This document shows, piece after piece, positions 24,830-37,000 of a stretch of 64,000 bases of DNA (within the stretch, counting starts at the first letter, position 1; every line of letters starts with the position of its first letter). The position numbers and the translations under genes were made by a program. The notes beneath the pieces were generated by a model, which did no database searches, was not told the origin of the DNA, and was given only the letters and a program-made list of their open reading frames with translations. Source of the DNA: Ailanthus altissimus (Eukaryota; Streptophyta; Magnoliopsida; Sapindales; Simaroubaceae); the NCBI GenBank assembly GCA_946807835.1, contig OX327690.1, forward strand, positions 10,016,501-10,080,500. Reading direction: 5' to 3'.

Positions 24830-25110
24830 AAGAAGTGGATTTTACTGATGTATTTTCAGAATGAAAATAATAGTTACAATGGTATGATATTTATAGGAAT
24901 AGCTTAATCATCGTAACAAACTTCTTAACAACTTTGTAAAAAACTTCACACCTCAATAACAAACTTTAGTTTGGCAAGAAATAAGAATTCAACTATACAA
25001 CAAAGCTTATTTCTTTAATCTACTTTTGTGATCAACCGCCATTTGATCTTGATCTAATGATCAATCATACCAATACGGTTATCTTTTAAATCATTACTAA
25101 TATCCCCCCT
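24830..25110 (-). mobile_element. copia-2 3' LTR
   Basis: About 280 bp bounded on the right by the minus-strand polypurine tract GAGTTTGAGGGGGG (about 25108-25121), the same arrangement as in copia-1. The left limit is approximate. A full matching 5' LTR is not seen beside the primer site at 37415-37427. Confidence 0.55.
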
Positions 25111-26049
25111 CAAACTCATGTTTTGAAGTAAAACATTAAGTTTGAATCTTAGATAGGAGAATTAACTAAATGTTAAAGGTTTGGTTAAGATATCTACAAT
25201 TTTTTCTTAGCTGAGGATGTGTTCAACTGTTAAATGACCTGTTGCAATGTGTTCTCGAATAAAATGCACATCAATTTCGATGTGCTTTATTCTAGCATGG
25301 AAAATAGGGTTCTTTATAACAGATAAGGCACTGTTGTTATTACACCATATAGTTAGAGGTGTTGACATTGATCTTTAGTTCAGATAGAAGAAACTAAATC
25401 CATAAAACATTTGAATAGGCTAAAGGTAATGCCCTATATTCTGATTCAGTACTTGATCAAGCAACCATATGTTACTTTTAGATGATCAAGCCATCAGGTT
25501 AGTATCTAAATAAATGCAATAACCCCCAACAGACCTTTGATTATCTAGATTATTGCTTGTGAAGCCTATAATGTTGAGATTTCTATAATCTTTTATAGCA
25601 TAAAGATATCTCAATACTCTTTTACAAGCAGACCAGTGATTACTGATAGGTTTAGACATAAATTGACTTAGCTAATTCACTGAGAATGCTAATTCAGGCC
25701 TGGTGAGAGCAAGATATTGTAAGGCACCCACTATGCTTCTGTAAAAAGTTGGATCACAAAAATATGCATTATATTCTTTAAGCATCTTCTGCCCTGTGCT
25801 CATAGAGGTATCATATGGTTTACATTTATCCATGTTTGCATTTTAATAAATCTATGATATACTTGGTTTTAAAGAGAATTAAACCTGAAGTATTCTTTGT
25901 AACCTCAATTCTAAAAAAATAGTTAAACTCCTCTAAATCCTTCAAGGCAAAGGTACGACTAAAGAGTTGAACTATAGACTGAATTTGTTGTGAGTCATTA
26001 CTAGTAATTAAAATTTCATCTACATATATAAGTATGAGGAATACTAATG
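25111..26049 (-). pseudogene. copia-2 reverse transcriptase/RNase H, downstream part
   Basis: On the minus strand the segment begins inside reverse transcriptase with YYTLVFLILIYVDEILITSND, where the catalytic YVDD reads YVDE. It continues through connection and RNase H remnants to the polypurine tract. It is the 3' continuation of the frames at 34029-37427, separated by two later insertions. Confidence 0.75.
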
Positions 26050-28681
26050 TGTAGTAACCACTTATCTAACACCGAAAAGAATAAATATTTATATATATGT
26101 ATAATATTAATATTTTATTTGTATGTGGATGATACTTAATTTATGTATTATTATTAGTATTGTTTGTATAGATTAAGGATATACTATTAGTATTGGGTTT
26201 ATTTGCAAGACTTTAGATTTATTTTAGGGACCAAATTATAATACTTAAAAAGTTTTAGGGGTTAATATGTAAATACTAAAAGTTAACCTCTTAGTATAAA
26301 AAATACACATTTTAAACCATAATTTACTCATTTTTGGGTTGAGCCACCCCTTTAGAGAGAGAAACGAGAGAAATAAAGGGGAGAGAAATAGAAAAAGAAG
26401 AAGAAAAAGAAGAAGAATTTGAAATTTGGAGTTTTAATAGGTATATCATAACTATTTCTCAATTTATTGGTGTTAATTAAGTTAATTCCTTTAAATTTTG
26501 ATTTTTGGACAAATGAAAAATTGGGGATTTGATGTGAATTTTGTAAAATATATTGAGAATTGATGATGATTATGTAGATAGCTTGATAAATCATGATGAA
26601 TTGCAGAATTTCTACTTAATAGTCTCTTGATCCAGAAATTTTATAAATTGTTGTGCTTCGATTCTGGTTTTGGATTTTGAGACTATAAAACTAGACATAT
26701 ATAGAATGATTTAAGACTTTGAATCGATTGAAATTTTCAGAAATTGAATTTGTAGTGAATTTATCAAAATGACCCTGAAATTCTAGAAATTTCCTGTGTT
26801 AACAGTATGATACAGTGACAAACAATTTTTGATCGATTGAATGATCTTTACAAATTACAAATTATTGGAATATGATAAATTTATATATCTAATATGATAT
26901 ATTCAAAATTAAGAATTTAGATCAATGTGGTTAAATAGTTATGATCTTCTAAAGGGTATCATCTCATTGCAGTATTTTATTTATAGAGTTTTAAAGCTAT
27001 GGAATAAAATAGTTCTAAAATACTTTTTGCAGGGATTTTGAAGTGACATATTTATCATGGATTGAAATATGTGTCAAGAGTAATTCTGTGATATTTTTAT
27101 AATTTTTGAGTTAGTATATGATTTTATAAAATTGGGAGACTGAATACTGTTAAGTAAATATCTTGATCCCGCCAGAATAATAGTTTGGATTTGATAGTGT
27201 TTATGAAATAGATTTTGTAAGAATTATGATATAATATTCATACATAAGGAGGATATATGAGTTAAGAAAGATATATTTTGATTTTAGAGCAATTGGATAT
27301 CATTTGATATCTAAGAAAAGTTTGTCAAATGTAAGTAATCAGAATGATAAGTTTTGAGAAACCAAGTAATTAGACCAATTCGATGTGATAAGTGCAATAT
27401 GTGTAATTTTGTAAGCTATTTAAAGTATTTTGTATGGATGTTGAGGCTTATGAAAGGATTAATCTCCATTGATAGGTTAAGGAGAATTAAGCCTTGTAGC
27501 CGAAAGCTAAGAGGTAAGTATATTAGACTTTTACTGAAATCACAATAAGCATAGTAATTGTCTATGTATGATTTTGTAAATGTGCTTAGAAATATGTTTA
27601 TATTAGGCCAAAGTATATTTGATATGAAATGTGAAAGACATATGTTTATAAATGTGAGCATTGACATTGAGCATGGACATACATGTGTTTATGAAAATGA
27701 GCTTTCAAAATGAAATGTGTTTAACAAATAAAGCTTTTGAAGTGAAAAATGTCCATGAGATACATTTTGTGTTTTGAGGATGCTTGAACTCACTATTTAC
27801 TTAGTGGGTACCTTATGTGATTTGTGGAGCCTTTATGTGTGGCCTTTCCTTCGAGATTAGTATATGTTATGTATTCCGTATGTAGGAAGGATCCTATTGG
27901 TACCAAAAAGAAGATTGAGTCATCACATTCGTGTGGTGGCATATTGGTGCATGTGAGAGGACTCACCGATGATTAGGGTGAGGGCTTGGCTTTTACCTTC
28001 GAGCATGAGCATTATATATGTGTAATTTAAACCTCACTTGTACTATTCTTCTCATACGGTATGTCACCTACGAGTGACATTTGGCTCATTATGTGATATG
28101 TGATAGAAGTTCTACTAAGTAGTAGTTAGGTAATGGTATTCCTATTATATGTTTTGAAAGAATGTGTAAGCGCTTACCTGGCATGTGATTTGATAAGATT
28201 ATGATTTTGATTTATCATAGCATATCATACATATGCATTGTGTACATATATGTATTTGTATTTTGATATATGAAAAACTAGTATGCTTACTGAGTTTCGT
28301 ACTCATTTTATTTTATGGTGATTTCAGGTAAATAAGGCACATGTGTGCTTAGCAGATTTGGCAAGGCTTTTCCTGTCCCTTGGGTTCCTTAAGTTGCTAG
28401 GTTGCTAAGTGTTTCATTTGTGAACATATAGTTTAAGATATTTGATTTATCCCTATTGAATAAATACTTATGTGTTATTTTATTAGGTGTGGTTGTATTT
28501 GATTTATGTTTCACTAAGTATGGTCATAGGTTGATTTTGCATTAAACTTACTAGCAACTTGATAAGGATTCCTATGTTGAATTCAAGTTTGCAATTTTAT
28601 GCAATATTAATTATAAGTGCACATTATTGAATGAGTGTAAGTTATGTTATGTTTCAGATCTCTTGGGTATGGGGCGTGACA
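26050..28681 (+). mobile_element. Solo LTR, chromovirus (Tekay/Del-like) Ty3/gypsy
   Basis: A 2632-bp unit from TGTAGTAACCACTTATC to GGGGCGTGACA, flanked by perfect TAATG duplications (26045-26049 and 28682-28686). The ending ATGGGGCGTGACA is characteristic of Tekay/Del-type LTRs. A microsatellite-like GAAGAA run sits near 26390-26415. Open frames of 60-80 codons inside it overlap on both strands and are not genes. Confidence 0.85.
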
Positions 28682-28751
28682 TAATGACTTGATGAACTTC
28701 AGAAACAATGAAGTGTCTGATTTAGCATTATGAAATCCCTAAGCAAAAAGT
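28682..28751 (-). pseudogene. copia-2 reverse transcriptase, middle fragment
   Basis: Seventy bases left between two insertions. On the minus strand they read GFHNAKSDTSLFLKF, the segment between APRAWFEKL (34029 onward) and the YVDE motif (26049 downward). This links the three copia-2 pieces as one element. Confidence 0.8.
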
Positions 28752-29310
28752 TATCGGCACAGCAGGATCTTAGGCACGTGGGTGTATACATGTGCAATTG
28801 TGTCTATTGCCTAACGCAGCGAAAATATAAATTTTGTAATAAACACAATAAATAAATATATTAATCACATTAATATATTAATTAAGTTAGAGAACTCACC
28901 AAACGTGTAACGTTATACACGTGTTTTTCTTGGAGTTTGCATGAAGACTAATTCGCGTGCAGTTCTAGTCACTAACTCGGTAGGCTTGGTGAGCTAGAAC
29001 AACAGCTCTATATTTAGCATGGGATTAACTCTTAATCCCCAAAATGGCAGAGAGTGAGTTTACATCATTTTCTCCAAAAGGATAAGAAATGGAGATTTGA
29101 AGCAATTCATAATTGCTCCAATTGGAAGCAGAGGGAAAAATGAAACAATTTCATTTTTCCTCTCTTCCCATTTTTTTTCTTTCTTTCTTCTTCTTCTTTT
29201 CTTCTTTCTCTTAATTTCTTCTCTCCCTCTCTCTCGGCCGTTTTGCCTTCTTCTATTTTCTTCTCTTACTTTTGCTTTATATATATATATATAAAAATAT
29301 AACACACATA
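28752..29310 (-). mobile_element. LTR-B, U5-side part (insertion in copia-2)
   Basis: Starts TATCGGCACAGC, with TG apparently mutated to TA, after an AAAGT target copy at 28747-28751. The U5 wording (AACGTGTAACGTTATACACG, then GACTAATTCGCGTGCAG) matches 9395-9470. A pyrimidine-rich run and (TA)n precede the junction with the inverted interior. Its U3-side part is at 32516-34028. Confidence 0.75.
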
Positions 29311-32300
29311 AATATAACCTCAGTTAGCGCTGAGGCGCTGGCGAGCCTGAGCCAGGGCTCGAGTTTTTGGAATTTGGGCCCCAGCGATATAGCGTCACCG
29401 CCCCAGTGCTAGAGGTTTGACCTCAGAGCGCTGACGTGGTGAGAAGCGAGCTCCACAGTATTGAGAAGCGCTGTAGCGACACGTGGTGGCGCTGAGGCGC
29501 TAGGCTTGTCGGCCCAGCGCTCCGCGATGATGAGCTCTTCGCGGCAGCGGTGAACCGTTCATTTGAACCTAGCTCATGTATAGTGAATAAATACTGTTTA
29601 CAGTTACAGTAGAAGTACTATGCATTACTACAGTGAAAAGTCATTGTTCACCCCTACAGTGTTTTGAACAATGTTTCAAGAATAATTATGTATGTGTAGA
29701 TTTATGAGATGTAGTGATAAATGTTATCAGTCTACATTATAAATCAGAGTTTATGAGATGCTATGATAAAGAGTTATTAGTCTGCATTATAAACTAGAAT
29801 TAATTTTTCTATGCTAGTAACCACAATGGGAGCCCTACTGGTGGGGGTTAATTGTGCTTGCATAGAAATTTTAATTAATTGAGAATCACCCTTCCTAAGA
29901 GTATGGAGTCCATAGAAACAAAAATCTCTCTTAATCAGATTGAAGAATATTATATTATGAGATAATATTTTATTCTGATCCATCTTGTCAATACGGTGTT
30001 AGACGAGTCACGTCGGCTTTGTCCCAATATTGCTACAGCATGAGGGGCTTGGTCGGTTGGGCTTGGACTATGCCGGTTAAACATGAGATGAGGCAAATAT
30101 ATGCGAAAGTATTGCCCAATATTGCGTGACGATAGTATCGGTAGCATATATTTGATCATTGACAAGTTAATCTGGAATACACTTATCCAATATTGCTACA
30201 GCTTGAGGATAAGGTGTATTTAGGATCAAGGGGTAAGAGTTGCATAAGATGCAATTGACAAGTATTGTCTACTTGTTGGGTTTACAAAGGCCAATATTGC
30301 TACAGCGTGAGGCCCGAGTAGATTTTAATGGGATCTACTTCCCGCTGTATAGTTTAAAAAGTTTAAACTATCGTTTTTCCATTTGAGAGATTACCGGGAT
30401 TATGTAAAGCAGTGGGAGGGCGTTTTAAATCGAAAAATGTATACTTAGTATACCCATGATTTAAAACGTTCTATTAGCGATTTAATGACCATTCTGCTTA
30501 CATCTCCCATAAATTTGGCCTGTCAAGAATAATGGCCACTACGAACCAGTTAATGTGTATGGTCGATGCAGTCAAACTCTAGGGTACTAGGAATTACTTT
30601 GACCAGTGGATGAATCTCAGAAGTGTTCTGGATTTAGAAATTTTGGATTTACTATTGATCAGAGTTTGTCATAAGGCAATTCTGATAACACCTCTTTAGA
30701 GGATTGAATATAGGGAGTGTGACCCTCTCTGTTTTGGGTGCTTCATTTTCTACTTCAAGTATATTTGGTGAGACCAGATGAGCAAGGGAGAAGATGATGA
30801 GACAGATATCCAATATCAATTCTTAGAGGCAGTATTTATCCAAAGATCAACAGGAGTAAGCGTGTAGATGGAAAGTGTTTCCAATACAGTAAAGTTGGGT
30901 ATTGGAAATTCCTCTACCCCAGAGGCCTTATGAAAGTCAGGAAGACTCCCACAGGTCTGTGTATGACACAAATAGACATTTCTAGGGCATTTGATGCTAG
31001 TTCAAGCTGGGTATGAGATATGCATGTCCCTCTCATATTTGTAATATGTTGCAGGGATTGAGAGAGACTGGAATGCAATAGCTTATAGAAGTTAAGTTGA
31101 GAGTAGGAAATGGTGATTTCTTGCAGGTCCAAATTGTTGGGCAGCTTAACTTACTTATAGTATACAATACAATAGTTATATTGCATAATTAGTATAATAT
31201 TTTATTAGCTGAATGTCAGTTAATAAATAGACATTATATATAAAATAAGAAATTTCTATAAATCGAAATCCTTAAATGATACGAAGCTGTGGTATGAGTT
31301 TAGGTCATATAGGCATGAGATGCTTATCCATCTGGTTAAGGATGGTTGGATTTCTGATCTAACCATTCAGACTTAATCAGTTTATAAATAGTGTATTCAC
31401 GAAGATGACCAAATATATACCATAATGTACATCACATCCCTTTGATTAGATTGAGGTAGTAAGTACATTAACAGTAAGTTCCACGTTTGTTTAAGGAAGA
31501 ATGAGATTCTCACTCATTATAGTCCTCTGGGTTATTCCACAACATTATGATGTTTTGGTAAGGAGGAATAAGATTTTATTAGATATCGTTCGATTAATAA
31601 TGAGTGTTAACAATCTATATCTGTGAGAATTTGCTCCAAACATAACTGCTTATTAAGTAAAGTTCCATCAGAAGTTGTTCCTTTATTTTATATGAGATAC
31701 AGAGATGAAGGAAGCCGCATCTTAAACTAGTTAAGACTTGGGGTTGTCCTGCTTACGTAAGAGTTACGCAACAGGGTATCTTGTTTTGTAAAAGTTACTT
31801 AGCAAGATAGACAACACCTAAGAGGTACAAGTATAGGTTCATTAAGTATCCTATGAATAATATAGGATACTAGTCCTATGATTTAGAGAAGCGAAGCATG
31901 TTCATTTCTCCGTTTACCACTATTCTACAGAAAGCGTTTCTTATGGATCGTGGGAATCATAGAAAGATTGAGCTTGGTGAAGTCAATCTACAAATCAATG
32001 AACCAAGGATTGGAACTAAGGCTTAATTAAGCAAGTCACCTTTTAGCACACTCTCCAAATGGGTCGAAAAGGATGTCTAGGTCACCTTTTAGGTATGGTT
32101 GATACCTGAAGGTGAACTTGGAGTTTTCTTGATAGAAGAAAATCATCCTTGACCTATAGGGAGTCGATGTTAGACATCGATTCGGGACGCAATAAGAAGC
32201 CATAAAAATAAAATTGACTATATGCATCAGAATCCAGTCTGGCATTTGATTTAAGCTACCTATGAGAATTGTTCTCATTGGTTATAAAGAGTTTACAAAG

Positions 32301-32515
32301 GGGTAGTGCGAGCCAAATAGAAGGTATAGACCTTCTAGGCTCTGTATTGGTTTTAGAAAGGTAATCCTCAATGATTTGAGATCAAATAAGAGGAAACCTT
32401 TGAACCAATATTGATGTTAAAGTCAATTAGAATTTTATTGGCTCTTACACCATATTATGACTTTGAAGTTTGGCAGATGGATGTAAAGGAAGGTGTTCTG
32501 AAATGATTATTTAAG
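29311..32515 (+). pseudogene. LTR-less copia interior (LTR-B family) in opposite orientation
   Basis: The segment reads on the plus strand while the LTR sequence on both sides reads on the minus strand. It starts in a GC-rich leader block (29317-29560) and continues through the four-fold motif and stem-loops (30025-30470). A gag start at 30536 begins MATTNQLMCMVDAVK and is interrupted by a stop after the Leu. A zinc-knuckle remnant (GKCFQYSKVGYW) lies near 30860. Integrase remains (NEILTHYSPLG) lie near 31500. Reverse transcriptase begins with YDFEVWQMDVKEGVL near 32460 and breaks off at 32515. There is no primer site and no LTR of its own orientation. Confidence 0.75.
30025..30470 (+). repeat. 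LTR-B leader: four motif copies and two stem-loops
   Basis: Motif CAATATTGCTACAGC with TGAGG after it occurs at 30025-30045, 30188-30208 and 30292-30312, with a degenerate copy at 30118-30132. A perfect inverted repeat (ATAGTTTAAA / TTTAAACTAT) spans 30349-30371. A second hairpin pairs CGTTTTAAATC (30421-30431) with GATTTAAAACG (30458-30468) and encloses GTATAC at 30439-30444 and 30448-30453. All are upstream of the gag start at 30536. Confidence 0.75.
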
Positions 32516-32518
32516 TGT

Positions 32519-32570
32519 TATATAATATAATATAATATAATATAATATAATATATTATATTATATAAAAG
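32519..32570. repeat. (TATAA)n microsatellite
   Basis: About ten tandem TATAA units, turning palindromic at the right end, lie exactly at the junction between the inverted interior and the LTR-B U3 part. Confidence 0.85.
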
Positions 32571-33960
32571 GAGAGATAGAGAGAGAATGATTATTTAACA
32601 ATTAAATAATCATAGTGTGTTATGGCCATTTTGCCCCTTATGAATAGTTACCAAGTTTACAACCTAATGGGTCCCACTAAATCCCACACTTAGGTAAACT
32701 TAACTGAGGGTCCACAATATGCTACGTGTCCTTATACAATTAGTAAATAACAATTATTAACTAATTGTTGTATTTAACACTTAAACACAGACACGCACAT
32801 ATTCCCGTGAAATCGCTGAATATTGCTGAATTAAACAATTTAATCTGGCACGCTGTCCTAGTGCACAACGAGTACACTCCATATCGCGGGACTCCCTAGG
32901 TTCTACTCCCGATTCGTCAAATAGAACTATTCTATAAGTCCATGAGCAATGCCCCACGCACACGTCACGAATATACAAATCAGCACGTTGAACCATACAA
33001 GCTGAGGTTACAACGCATACATATAGTCCTTCCGTCATGATATCCAGGATGTACGGGGATATAGATTATCACCGTCAAATCCTCATGTGCTCATCCATGT
33101 CCTATCTCCAGATTTGTATCTCAATGAATAATATGCGCAAACTCCTTTGCCATATTGTTCCACCCTAGCGAAACTCTTTCCTGGGATGATTGCTTATGGC
33201 CATAAGACTTTCTGAGATACAGTTTCGAAGCATCTGAATATCAAACTCCATATAGGAGCTGACGGATCCCATATCTGTACGCACAGGACTTCATAAGCAT
33301 CGGACCATACTCAACGACACCCAGCGGTCACACTATGAAAGGTCTGTGATATGTGTGGAGCCAAAGTATGGTGGATCACTTACAAGCCCACTGTGGCACT
33401 CAGGTCAAAGGACCACGTCTACTACTTAACTCGAGAAGACCCTCCGTTAACGGCTTACATTAAATGTTTATCGGAGGCCCTCATGAGTCTGTCCCATATT
33501 CGGTCCTAACTGGATATCCATATGTCAATACGAGATCCAAGCTCATGGTCGGTCAGGAACGACTATCTATACCCGATAGATACGACATATGCTGATCTAT
33601 ATATAAAGGTATCCACCGATAGACCCTCATCGGTAGAAATAGATCAGAGACTATTATTCGAGAACATACTTGCACAACTTACATTTTCTGGCACTCGATT
33701 GTAACTCTTGAACTATGCAGTTACTAGTATATTCCTAGGTTTATATCCCATTACAGAAAAGCCTCCAACTCTTGAATCTGTTGAGTATTATAACCAGCTA
33801 ACACTTAACTGTGCTAACATTTAGCGATTATATGTCTCGGGGTGGCTGATTATGAGCCATTATCTAAACCCTTTAGATCTGATCCAAACTCTTTCAGATC
33901 TATAATATCTGTAATGTTACATGCATAATACCATATAAATTGATATTAGCGATTTAATGG

Positions 33961-34000
33961 GAATGTACACTTGTATAAATATACAAGTATATGTACATTC
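33961..34000. repeat. Palindrome at the start of LTR-B
   Basis: GAATGTACA and TGTACATTC are the outer arms, with TTGTAT and ATACAA inside, 28-67 bases from the LTR end. Equivalent sequences occur at about 12890-12932 and 21070-21111 with less perfect inner arms. Confidence 0.7.
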
Positions 34001-34028
34001 AAGGATGGCACGTAAGTACCGACCTTAA

Positions 34029-37000
34029 CAAAAGTGACTAATTTAGTTTTTCAAACCATGCTCGAGGAGCCTATTTAAGCCCATATAAAGCTTTTCTTAA
34101 CCTGCAAACATGATTTGAATGCTCAATACTAATGAAGCTTTCTAGTTACTGCATATGCACTATCAACTCACCATTTAAAAAGGCATTATTTATGACTATT
34201 TGCCTTATGGTTAAGTTATTCATGATAGTAAGACTTAAAATGATTCTAACTATTGAAGACTTTACAATTGGACTGAAAGTGTCAAAATAATCCACCATCT
34301 TTAGTTTGATGAAATCCCTTTACCATCAATCTTACTTTATACTTAAAGATTTGTCCATTAGGCTAATATTTGATTCTAAAAACTCACTTATTTCTAATTA
34401 CTTTCTTAGCATCACATTTAGGAACTAATTCCCATGTATTATTTCTAAGAATCATATTCTTCTTGCATAGTTTATTTCCATTTATAATCTGACAAGGTCA
34501 ACTTTACACTGGTTGGTTTAATTTTTTATTTTTGTGTCTGATAAGCTTTTGGCTTATAAATTCCTACCTTAGCTCTTGTTATCATTGGATGGGTTGAAAT
34601 GGATTGATGTGAAGGTTGATTTTATGGGATATGAGTTGAATTTGATATATAAATATGAGATTGTGTTAATGTATGTAAAGGTTAAGCTGTATGGTGATGT
34701 GTATTTATGGTATTGGCCTTTTGGTTTTATGTTAGAGGGAGTGAAGTATCATTGTTGCTTGAAGAAGAACTAGAGACTTCTTGATTATGTTAAGAAGAGA
34801 CTTGTTGTATGTTAGTGTACCTGCTATCACTTGAATACAAAGGTATATTGTATGTGTAAGGCAGTATATCTTTGGTAGTAATTGTCTCAGTATATAGGTG
34901 CTAGAAATCTTTATCTATTGCATAGGGATATGAAGATTCATCAAAAATAATATCTCTAACAATATAAATCTTTCCAGTAGAACTAAGACACCTATAGCCT
35001 TTATGTATAGGACTGTACCTAATAAAAATACACTTAACTATGTGAAAATCAAATTTATATCTATTAAAGGGTCTTGTATGTGGATAACATGCACTGTCAA
35101 AGCATTTGAGAAAGGTATAATCTGGTTTCTGGTTATATAGTGTTTCATATGGTGATTTGGAGTTGAGTAATAGTGTTGGTAACCTATTGTTTAAGTAAAC
35201 ACTGGTGTGAAATGCATCCCACCAAAAATTCAAGTTCCATTTAGCCTGAGTAAGCAAAGTAATACCAAGTTCAACTATGTGTCTATGCTTTCTCTTAACA
35301 GTACCATTTTGGTAATATGTATAAGGACAAGAATGTTGAAAGAAAATCCCTTATTCTTGAAGAAATTAAACAAAATTTTTGTACTCCTCACCCTAGTCAG
35401 ACTGTAGACATTTAATTTGTCTTTCAAATTGTATTTTAACCTGACTTTTGAAGACTTTATAAACATTGAGACATTCTGACTTAGATTTAAATGGAAAGAT
35501 CCAAGTATACCTAGTAGGATCATCAATAAAAAGTTATGTAGTACTTGTACCCTTCCCTAAAAAGTACAGGGGCAGGTCCCTATACATCAATATATATCAA
35601 GTCTAAGGAAAATTATGATTTTATTTCAGTTGTAAGATAATTTAGTTTGTGTACTTTACCATACTGACATGCATTATAAAACTTTGGCAAAGGAATTTTA
35701 TTGCATTTCAGTAAGTTTTTACAAGACTTCATGACTTGATACAACATATTATTGCTAGGATGCCTTAATCTTCTGTGCATTACATATATATCAGTAACAT
35801 AAGTACAGTTAAACATAGCTATTTTAAGATTTGAAACTTTGACTTTCAATGCTTGCCTCATGCTTATTATTTAGGTATAATTGTCTGGTATTGAGGAAAG
35901 AAAGCATAGAGGAAGGCTTATTTGTGAATGATTTCTTGGAACTATGTGAGATAGCTGGTTCCTTTAATGACAGCTTGTACAGACTTTTAACAGTAGTCCC
36001 TTTCAACACCACAATTCCTATTTTCTGATCCTTTATCAAACACAAGTGATTAGAAAATTGAATGATTAATAGATTGTCAGAGGTTAATCTTGAAACACTA
36101 ATAATATTTTTGGTAATATTTAGAACATAAAGCAGGTTTTTTCATTATTATGAATGAATGTTGAACCAACATGTGTAATATGTAGACTTCTACCATTAGC
36201 TATAATTAGAGAGTCCATACCTCTATATTCTTTTTTGTTTGCAAGATTATTCACATCGTGAGGTGATGAGTTGCTCAACTATTTAGGTACCATATTTGGT
36301 CTGCAACTCCTTCAAGTATTGCCACATAAGTAGCTTTTTTGTACTGTCTTTAAGACTGATGGCCACTATAGTTGTTTCTCTTATTGTAGTCAATTTAATT
36401 GTAATTTTAATAGCTACAGCCTTCACCATTCTGAGCTTGATTATTGTAGTACTGTGACTTAGGCACAAATTCTTTATTGAACTGATTGTAGCATTCGAAA
36501 GCAAGATGGCCAACCTTAAAACAAATCTGACATACAAGTTTATTATAGCCTTTCCCTGTACCAAAAAATTGTCAACCATTACTTGAGTTTTGATTCCTGT
36601 TATTGTTGCCTCCTTGCTGGTTAGTAACATATCCTCTACCACTATTCTGAAAACCACTACTACCTTGACCTCTTCAAGTATTACCATAGCCATTAAAATT
36701 TGGACCAGTAGCCTTGCTTGCTTGATTTCCAAATTTCTTTTGGTTTAACTTAGCCTTAACTAAGTTTGTTTTTATTCTTATAGTATTAGCTCTTTGTTGC
36801 ATCCTACTCTCATGAATAAGCATCAAAGACATTACTTCATTTAGATCAATTGTATCTAATTTTCTTTGAACATGAATTATTACAGGATTATAGCTCTTAT
36901 CTAATCCATTCAGTACATGCATTATCAAATCCTCATCAGTCATAGGACATCAAGCTAAGATGAGACAATCAGCTAATTTCTTGACTTTCGTAAAATAATT

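Larger units (their letters stand above)
32516..34028 (-). mobile_element. LTR-B, U3-side part (insertion in copia-2)
   Basis: The remainder of the LTR that began at 28752. It ends CCTTAACA at 34028 and is followed by AAAGT (34029-34033), which matches 28747-28751 exactly. The two parts together make about 2.07 kb, in line with other LTR-B copies. Confidence 0.8.

Noticed and set aside
26352..26594. 80-codon minus-strand frame with poly-Phe
   Set aside because: Caused by a GAAGAA microsatellite in the chromovirus-type LTR.
29060..29305. Lys/Arg/Glu-rich frame and its Phe/Leu-rich mirror
   Set aside because: Produced by a pyrimidine-rich microsatellite inside the LTR-B U5 region; not a gene.
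30025..30312. CRISPR-like array
   Set aside because: Only four motif copies with unequal spacers, found in a plant retroelement leader, with no cas genes.
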